From contig JAUVTO010000046.1 of NCBI GenBank assembly GCA_030601485.1, positions 1 to 10,830 of the forward strand: a DNA stretch of 10,830 nucleotides, read 5' to 3'. The position numbers were made by a program, and so were the translations under genes. The number at the start of each line of letters is the position of its first letter. Positions within the stretch are counted from its first letter, which is position 1. The notes under the pieces were generated by a model that did no database searches, was not told where the DNA came from, and saw only the letters and a program-made list of their open reading frames with translations. Shown here in pieces: positions 7,647-10,830 of this stretch. The DNA comes from Desulfobacterales bacterium (GTDB lineage Bacteria; Desulfobacterota; Desulfobacteria; Desulfobacterales; UBA11574).

Positions 7647-7771
7647 GACGGTTTCGTAAAAAGTCCAACTTCTGCGTTATGCTGCATTTCGTAATCATTC
7701 AACGTACGAAAAGTACGCCTCATGATTACAAAATTTGCACGCCTTGAATTTGAACTTTTTACGAAACCGTC
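7647..7771. repeat. 125-bp imperfect palindrome with 18-bp perfect terminal inverted repeats
   Basis: The left end GACGGTTTCGTAAAAAGT (7647-7664) is the exact reverse complement of 7754-7771. The symmetry continues inward with interruptions: GTAATCAT (7691-7698) pairs with ATGATTAC (7722-7729), and CGTAC (7703-7707) with GTACG (7713-7717) around a GAAAA loop. All pairs share a centre at 7709-7710, so the whole unit is one foldback structure. No convincing target duplication flanks it. It could be a dispersed palindromic repeat (MITE or REP-like), or a structured leader or terminator between yebC and ubiD. I recall similar GACGG-TTCGTAAAAAGTC ends as dispersed repeats in Desulfobacterota genomes, but cannot verify that here. 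Confidence 0.8.
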
Positions 7772-7777
7772 TAAATC

Positions 7778-7790
7778 GGACTTTTTACGA
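7778..7790. repeat. Extra partial copy of the palindrome end
   Basis: GGACTTTTTACGA here is the reverse complement of 7654-7666 in the left arm of the neighbouring 125-bp palindrome, a 13-base exact match. It also repeats, in direct orientation, 11 bases of the right arm (7754-7764). It may be the remnant of an older or decayed element, or an alternative pairing partner for the left arm. Confidence 0.55.
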
Positions 7791-7820
7791 GTTTATTAAA
7801 TTTCAGGATACCCGGCAATT

Positions 7821-7826
7821 AGTATA
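7821..7826 (-). promoter_or_regulatory. Candidate -10 box for the menaquinone operon
   Basis: The complement reads TATACT, five of six matches to the sigma-70 -10 consensus, in an AT-rich stretch between the two palindromes. No good -35 hexamer is seen at 16-18 bases. If real, the transcript would carry a leader of about 200 bases that includes the 125-base palindrome before ubiD. The 32 bases between that palindrome and ubiD are too short to hold a complete promoter plus leader, which is the main reason to look here. Confidence 0.25.
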
Positions 7827-7854
7827 ACCATCTGATATATTGCTTTACCCCGAT

Positions 7855-7860
7855 GAGTTA
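7855..7860. repeat. Left copy of a 6-bp direct repeat (possible target-site duplication)
   Basis: GAGTTA abuts the left end of the 141-bp palindrome. The same six bases in the same orientation abut its right end at 8002-8007. This is the pattern left by insertion of a transposable element. Confidence 0.55.
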
Positions 7861-8001
7861 GTGCCCTAACGAAAACTAGGATTTTTCGTTAAGATCAAGG
7901 AAGACGAAAATTTTAACCACAGTAATACTGGTAGTATTTCGAGGATTAAAATTTGAGTCTGACGCAGATATCGGCGAAAAAGACAGTTTTCGTTCAGGCA
8001 C
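7861..8001. mobile_element. 141-bp MITE-like palindromic element inserted at the end of yebC
   Basis: The ends GTGCCCTAACGAAAACT (7861-7877) and the reverse complement of 7985-8001 match at 15 of 17 bases. Inner paired blocks share the same centre (7931): AAATTTTAA (7908-7916) with TTAAAATTT (7946-7954), and AATAC (7924-7928) with GTATT (7934-7938). Each end also holds its own small hairpin: AACGAAAA with TTTTCGTT (7868-7890), and CGAAAA with TTTTCG (7975-7992). A 6-bp direct repeat GAGTTA flanks it (7855-7860 and 8002-8007). No transposase is encoded. The element is therefore probably non-autonomous and moved by an enzyme elsewhere in the genome. IS200/IS605-type elements also have subterminal hairpins but do not normally make direct repeats, so that origin is less likely. 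Confidence 0.65.
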
Positions 8002-8007
8002 GAGTTA
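8002..8007. repeat. Right copy of the 6-bp direct repeat; contains the yebC stop codon
   Basis: GAGTTA here abuts the right end of the palindrome. Its last three bases (8005-8007) are the complement of the yebC TAA stop. If this is a target-site duplication, insertion duplicated the stop region and left yebC intact. Confidence 0.55.
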
Positions 8008-8745
8008 ACCACTGACCAACTCCTCGGGAATGTCGGCATTGGTGTAAACCTTCTGCACATCATCACAATCTTCAAGTGTTTCCATCAATTTGACTATCTG
8101 CTCGGCCTCTTTGCCTTGAAGGTTCACAGTTGACTGTGGAAGCATTGTAATTTCTGCAGCAATATAGGGAACCGATTCTTTTTCTATGGCAGCCTTTACC
8201 GCTTCAAAATCTTTAGGATCCGTAATGATTTCATAATTACTGTCATCTTCTCTTACATCTTCGGCTCCGGCATCAATGGCAATTTCCATCAGAGTATCCT
8301 CGTCTACGGCATCATTTTCCACAACGATATATCCTTTTTTTTCAAATATCCATGCAACGCATCCATTGGAGCCCAAATTTCCCCCGGCTTTGCTTAAAAT
8401 ATGGCGAATATCCGCCACCGCTCTGTTCTTGTTGTCTGTCAGTGACTCTATGAAAACAGCGGCGCCGCCCGGACCGTATCCTTCGTAAATACTCTCTTCG
8501 TAATTGACGCCTTCCAGTTCGCCGGTACCTTTTTTAATGGCCCTTTCAATGTTGTCTTTGGGCATATTTTCACTCTTAGCTGCCTGGATGGCTGTCCGCA
8601 GCCTTGGGTTTGAAGCCGGATCTCCTCCTCCAAAACGTGCTGCAACAGTAATTTCTTTAATAAGCTTGGTGAAAATTTTACCCCGTCTGGCATCGGTTGC
8701 ACCCTTTTTATGCTTTATGGAAGACCACTTGCTATGCCCTGACAT
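8005..8745 (-). CDS. yebC: YebC/PmpR (TACO1) family protein
   Basis: A 246-residue cytoplasmic protein with the unmistakable YebC start MSGHSKWSSIKHKKGATDARRGK, followed by FTKLIKEITVAAR, NPRLRTAIQAAKSENMPKDNIERAIKK (about residues 46-72) and YEGYGPGGAAVFIE (88-101). The GSNGCVAWIFEKKG segment and acidic C-terminal domain are also present. Bacterial members have been described as DNA-binding regulators (PmpR), and more recently as ribosome-associated factors that help translate difficult proline-rich stretches; the mitochondrial relative TACO1 is a translation activator. The ATG at 8745 has a perfect AGGAGGT site (8750-8756). The gene lies 9 bases after rlmE. It is often found beside ruvC in other proteobacteria, but not here. 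Its stop codon lies within the direct repeat bordering the palindromic element. Confidence 0.96.
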   Translation of the reverse strand: MSGHSKWSSIKHKKGATDARRGKIFTKLIKEITVAARFGGGDPASNPRLRTAIQAAKSENMPKDNIERAIKKGTGELEGVNYEESIYEGYGPGGAAVFIESLTDNKNRAVADIRHILSKAGGNLGSNGCVAWIFEKKGYIVVENDAVDEDTLMEIAIDAGAEDVREDDSNYEIITDPKDFEAVKAAIEKESVPYIAAEITMLPQSTVNLQGKEAEQIVKLMETLEDCDDVQKVYTNADIPEELVSG

Positions 8746-8754
8746 ATTTACCTC

Positions 8755-9357
8755 CTATTTTTTCCCAAATCCGATAATATAAATTTCTTTGCTTGCCTTT
8801 CGGCTGCTTTGCGGTTTGAAAATCTTGTGCCGGTTAAATCCCTGTTTAACGGCATCCGAAAATTTCTTAAAATCTTCTCCGTGAAATATCTTACAAACAA
8901 ACGATCCTCCACTGACAAGCGTATTTTGAGCGATGGAGAGTGCCGCCCGGCAGAGATTAAAAGACCTTGCGCTGTCAACATATCGGCTGCCGGTAGTTGC
9001 AGGCGCCATATCGCTGAGAACAACATTAAAATCTTTTCCCGTCAATTTAAACAACTCATCATCCATGAAAAGGACATCGCTTCGATAAACCCTTACATGA
9101 GACGGAAGCCTTTCAGAAACCGGTTCGAGGTCGATGCCCACGACTTCTCCCTTATTTCCTGTTAAATCCGCAGCATAAAGGAGCCATGACCCGGGGGCAC
9201 AACCCAGATCCAGGACTTTGTATCCCTTTTTTATCAAATTGTATTTTTGCTGCATCTCTTTGAGCTTATAAACTGACCTGGCAGGAAATCGCTCTTTTTT
9301 TGCCCGGCGTGCATAGTGATCTTGCCACCGGTTATGTTTAGCAGATGCAAGCTTCAT
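8755..9357 (-). CDS. rlmE: 23S rRNA (uridine-2'-O)-methyltransferase RlmE/FtsJ
   Basis: A 200-residue SAM-dependent methyltransferase; the family modifies U2552 in the A-loop of 23S rRNA during late 50S assembly. The Rossmann SAM motif is VLDLGCAPGSW (residues 48-58), followed by VVGIDLEPV. The K-D-K-E catalytic tetrad is visible as K31 (SVYKLKE), D116 (VLSDMAP), K156 (VCKIFHG) and E191 (KEIYIIG). The N-terminal RWQDHYARRAKKERFPARS is typical of RlmE. The ATG at 9357 follows the radA stop with 4 bases between. No proper Shine-Dalgarno site precedes it, which suggests translation coupled to radA. Confidence 0.95.
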   Translation of the reverse strand: MKLASAKHNRWQDHYARRAKKERFPARSVYKLKEMQQKYNLIKKGYKVLDLGCAPGSWLLYAADLTGNKGEVVGIDLEPVSERLPSHVRVYRSDVLFMDDELFKLTGKDFNVVLSDMAPATTGSRYVDSARSFNLCRAALSIAQNTLVSGGSFVCKIFHGEDFKKFSDAVKQGFNRHKIFKPQSSRKASKEIYIIGFGKK

Positions 9358-9361
9358 TTCA

Positions 9362-10732
9362 TTAAAATAGTTCTTCCATGGCTTGGGAAATGGTTTTTAC
9401 CCCTGTAATTTCAATGCCTTTCATTTTTTCCATTCGTTTCAAGTTGCTTTTGGGAATAAGGCATCGTGTAAAGCCCATTTTTTTTGCTTCGGCAATCCGA
9501 GTCTCAACATGGCCTATGGCCCTGACTTCTCCGGTCAATCCGACTTCCCCAAAAATAATGGTGCCTTTTAGAATCGACCGGTCTAAAAAGCTTGACGCAA
9601 CAGCAGACACGATCCCCATGTCAACAGCGGGTTCATCGATCTTAACGCCACCGGCAACATTAATGAAGATATCGTGTCCCATTAAATGCATGCCTAATTT
9701 TTTTTCCATCACGGCTACCAGCAAAGCCACCCGGTTGTGATCAATACCCAGAATGGTTCTTCGAGGGTTTCCGAAGCTGGTGCTGCTGGCAAGCGCCTGT
9801 AGTTCAACAAGAATCGGCCTTGTACCCTCCATGCTGGCCGTAACTGCGGATCCCGGTGTATTTTCCGGGCGTTCGGCCAGGAATACCGCCGAAGGGTTGG
9901 CGACTTGATTCAGGCCGTTTTCCCTCATTTCAAACACTCCGATTTCGTTGGTGGGCCCGAATCTGTTCTTAACCGCTCTTAAAATCCTGAACACATGGTC
10001 GCGATCACCTTCGAAATAAAGAACCGTATCAACCATATGTTCCAGAAGCCTCGGCCCGGCTATAGCGCCGTCTTTGGTTACGTGTCCCACCAGAAATATA
10101 GGGATTCCGGTCCTTTTGGCCAGGAGCATAAGCCGCATGGCAGATTCCCGAACCTGGGTTACACTCCCCGGAGCGGATGTCAGGTCCGGACTGAACATGG
10201 TCTGGATTGAATCGATCACCATGACATCCGGTTGAACCGAATCTGCCATCAACAGGATCGAATCAATATCGTTTTCGGAAACCACAAGCAAATCAGAGCC
10301 GGTGGCAGTCAGCCTCTGGCTTCGGATCCTTATCTGCCGGATTGATTCCTCCCCTGAAACATATAATACTTTACGCCTTGCTCCGGCAAGACCATTCAGG
10401 GCTTGCAGCATAAGTGTCGATTTGCCGATCCCCGGATCTCCGCCGATCAGGATAAGGGTTCCGGAAACAAGCCCCCCTCCCAGGACCCGGTCAAATTCGC
10501 TGATTCCGGTCAATAGACGATCTTCTTGTTCAAGTTTAACGGAATCAATGGGAACAGGCTGTGTTTGAGGAAAAGATAGACTCCGTATGGTCCCTTGATC
10601 CGGTTTAACGGCCTTAATTTCTTCGATAAAGCTTTGCCATTCGCCGCAATCAGGGCATTTCCCCATCCATTTGGGCGTTTGATAGCCGCATGCCTGGCAG
10701 CAAAATACTGTTTTTGAAGTTTTTTTCACCAT
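9362..10732 (-). CDS. radA: DNA repair protein RadA (Sms)
   Basis: A 456-residue RecA-like ATPase; the family drives branch migration during homologous recombination and repair. Domains in order: an N-terminal C4 zinc finger (C12, C15, C26, C29, in CQACGYQTPKWMGKCPDCG); the ATPase core with Walker A GDPGIGKST (98-106) and Walker B VMVIDS (170-175); the RadA-specific KNRFGP motif (255-260); and a C-terminal Lon-protease-like domain (about 330-456) containing GGVKIDEPAVDMGI and FGEVGLTGEVR. Length and motifs are those of a complete RadA. The ATG at 10732 is the only reasonable start, though its ribosome site is weak (a GGG run about 16 bases upstream). It heads the radA-rlmE-yebC group. Confidence 0.97.
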   Translation of the reverse strand: MVKKTSKTVFCCQACGYQTPKWMGKCPDCGEWQSFIEEIKAVKPDQGTIRSLSFPQTQPVPIDSVKLEQEDRLLTGISEFDRVLGGGLVSGTLILIGGDPGIGKSTLMLQALNGLAGARRKVLYVSGEESIRQIRIRSQRLTATGSDLLVVSENDIDSILLMADSVQPDVMVIDSIQTMFSPDLTSAPGSVTQVRESAMRLMLLAKRTGIPIFLVGHVTKDGAIAGPRLLEHMVDTVLYFEGDRDHVFRILRAVKNRFGPTNEIGVFEMRENGLNQVANPSAVFLAERPENTPGSAVTASMEGTRPILVELQALASSTSFGNPRRTILGIDHNRVALLVAVMEKKLGMHLMGHDIFINVAGGVKIDEPAVDMGIVSAVASSFLDRSILKGTIIFGEVGLTGEVRAIGHVETRIAEAKKMGFTRCLIPKSNLKRMEKMKGIEITGVKTISQAMEELF

Positions 10733-10782
10733 GCGAAATGTACTTTTACCCGAATTTCAGGTGTTAGTAATTGACAATCCAA

Positions 10783-10811
10783 TTCATATCATGTCATTTA
10801 GATCTGATCAA
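10783..10811 (-). promoter_or_regulatory. Weak candidate promoter upstream of radA
   Basis: On the complement, TTGATC (10806-10811) and TATGAA (10783-10788) are separated by 17 bases. Each matches four of six sigma-70 consensus positions. Transcription would start near 10776, about 45 bases before the radA ATG. The 98 bases upstream of radA hold no gene that I can support. Confidence 0.25.
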
Positions 10812-10830
10812 CCAGAGTCTTGTATTAACC

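Noticed and set aside
7640..7778. Target-site duplication around the 125-bp palindrome
   Set aside because: The flanks (TAAATTT on the left, TAAATCG on the right) match at only five of seven bases in AT-rich sequence, which is not convincing.
7772..7860. Possible riboswitch or small RNA gene between the palindromes
   Set aside because: I see no conserved riboswitch-like core, no tRNA-like fold and no clear terminator; only a candidate -10 box can be supported.
7647..8001. CRISPR array
   Set aside because: There are no regularly spaced direct repeats; the repeats are inverted and centred, and no cas gene is nearby.
7866..8075. 69-codon open frame on the minus strand across the 141-bp palindrome and the end of yebC
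   Set aside because: It overlaps yebC in another frame, runs through the palindrome, and has no ribosome site or recognisable protein features.
9378..9740. 120-codon plus-strand open frame inside radA
   Set aside because: It is antisense to a well-supported RadA coding region; its composition mirrors the radA codons and shows no domain.
1..10830. An undescribed multi-gene system
   Set aside because: Every coding region belongs to a well-known family with intact motifs, so no novel protein system can be supported; the unexplained part is limited to the gap at 7615-8004.

Overview
This window is a minus-strand chromosomal stretch of an anaerobic bacterium that makes menaquinone by the futalosine route. 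The gene set (a ubiD-ubiA-ubiX block joined to mqnE-A-C-D-B), the moderate GC content (judged by eye, low to mid 40s percent) and the protein style suggest a Desulfobacterota (delta-proteobacterial sulfate-reducer type) genome. That assignment is inference; no marker in the window proves it.

Layout, in the direction of transcription (right to left). (1) 10830-8005: a housekeeping group, radA (DNA repair), rlmE (23S rRNA 2'-O-methyltransferase) and yebC (translation factor/regulator). Genes are 4 and 9 bases apart, and a weak candidate promoter lies upstream of radA. (2) 8004-7615: a 390-base gap with no gene. It is almost filled by two unrelated imperfect palindromes: a 141-bp MITE-like element flanked by a 6-bp direct repeat that includes the yebC stop codon, and a 125-bp palindrome with 18-bp perfect terminal inverted repeats. 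A candidate promoter lies between them. (3) 7614-297: a tight eight-gene menaquinone operon, ubiD, ubiA, ubiX, mqnE, mqnA, mqnC, mqnD, mqnB. Four of its seven junctions overlap (two are ATGA stop-start overlaps) and the other three gaps are 1 to 12 bases. (4) 232-1: the 5' part of a cyclophilin-type peptidyl-prolyl isomerase gene that runs off the left edge.

How the genes work together: MqnA dehydrates chorismate. MqnE joins the product to the adenosyl radical of SAM, giving aminofutalosine. MqnB (or this nucleosidase acting directly) removes the purine base. MqnC cyclises the product and MqnD releases 1,4-dihydroxy-6-naphthoate. UbiA then prenylates it in the membrane, and UbiD, with the prenylated FMN made by UbiX, removes the carboxylate. 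Not in the window are an aminofutalosine deaminase, a polyprenyl diphosphate synthase and the final C-methyltransferase.

The coding content belongs to known families and I found no undescribed protein system. The least explained material is the pair of palindromic elements in the gap before the menaquinone operon, one of which probably lies in that operon's leader RNA.
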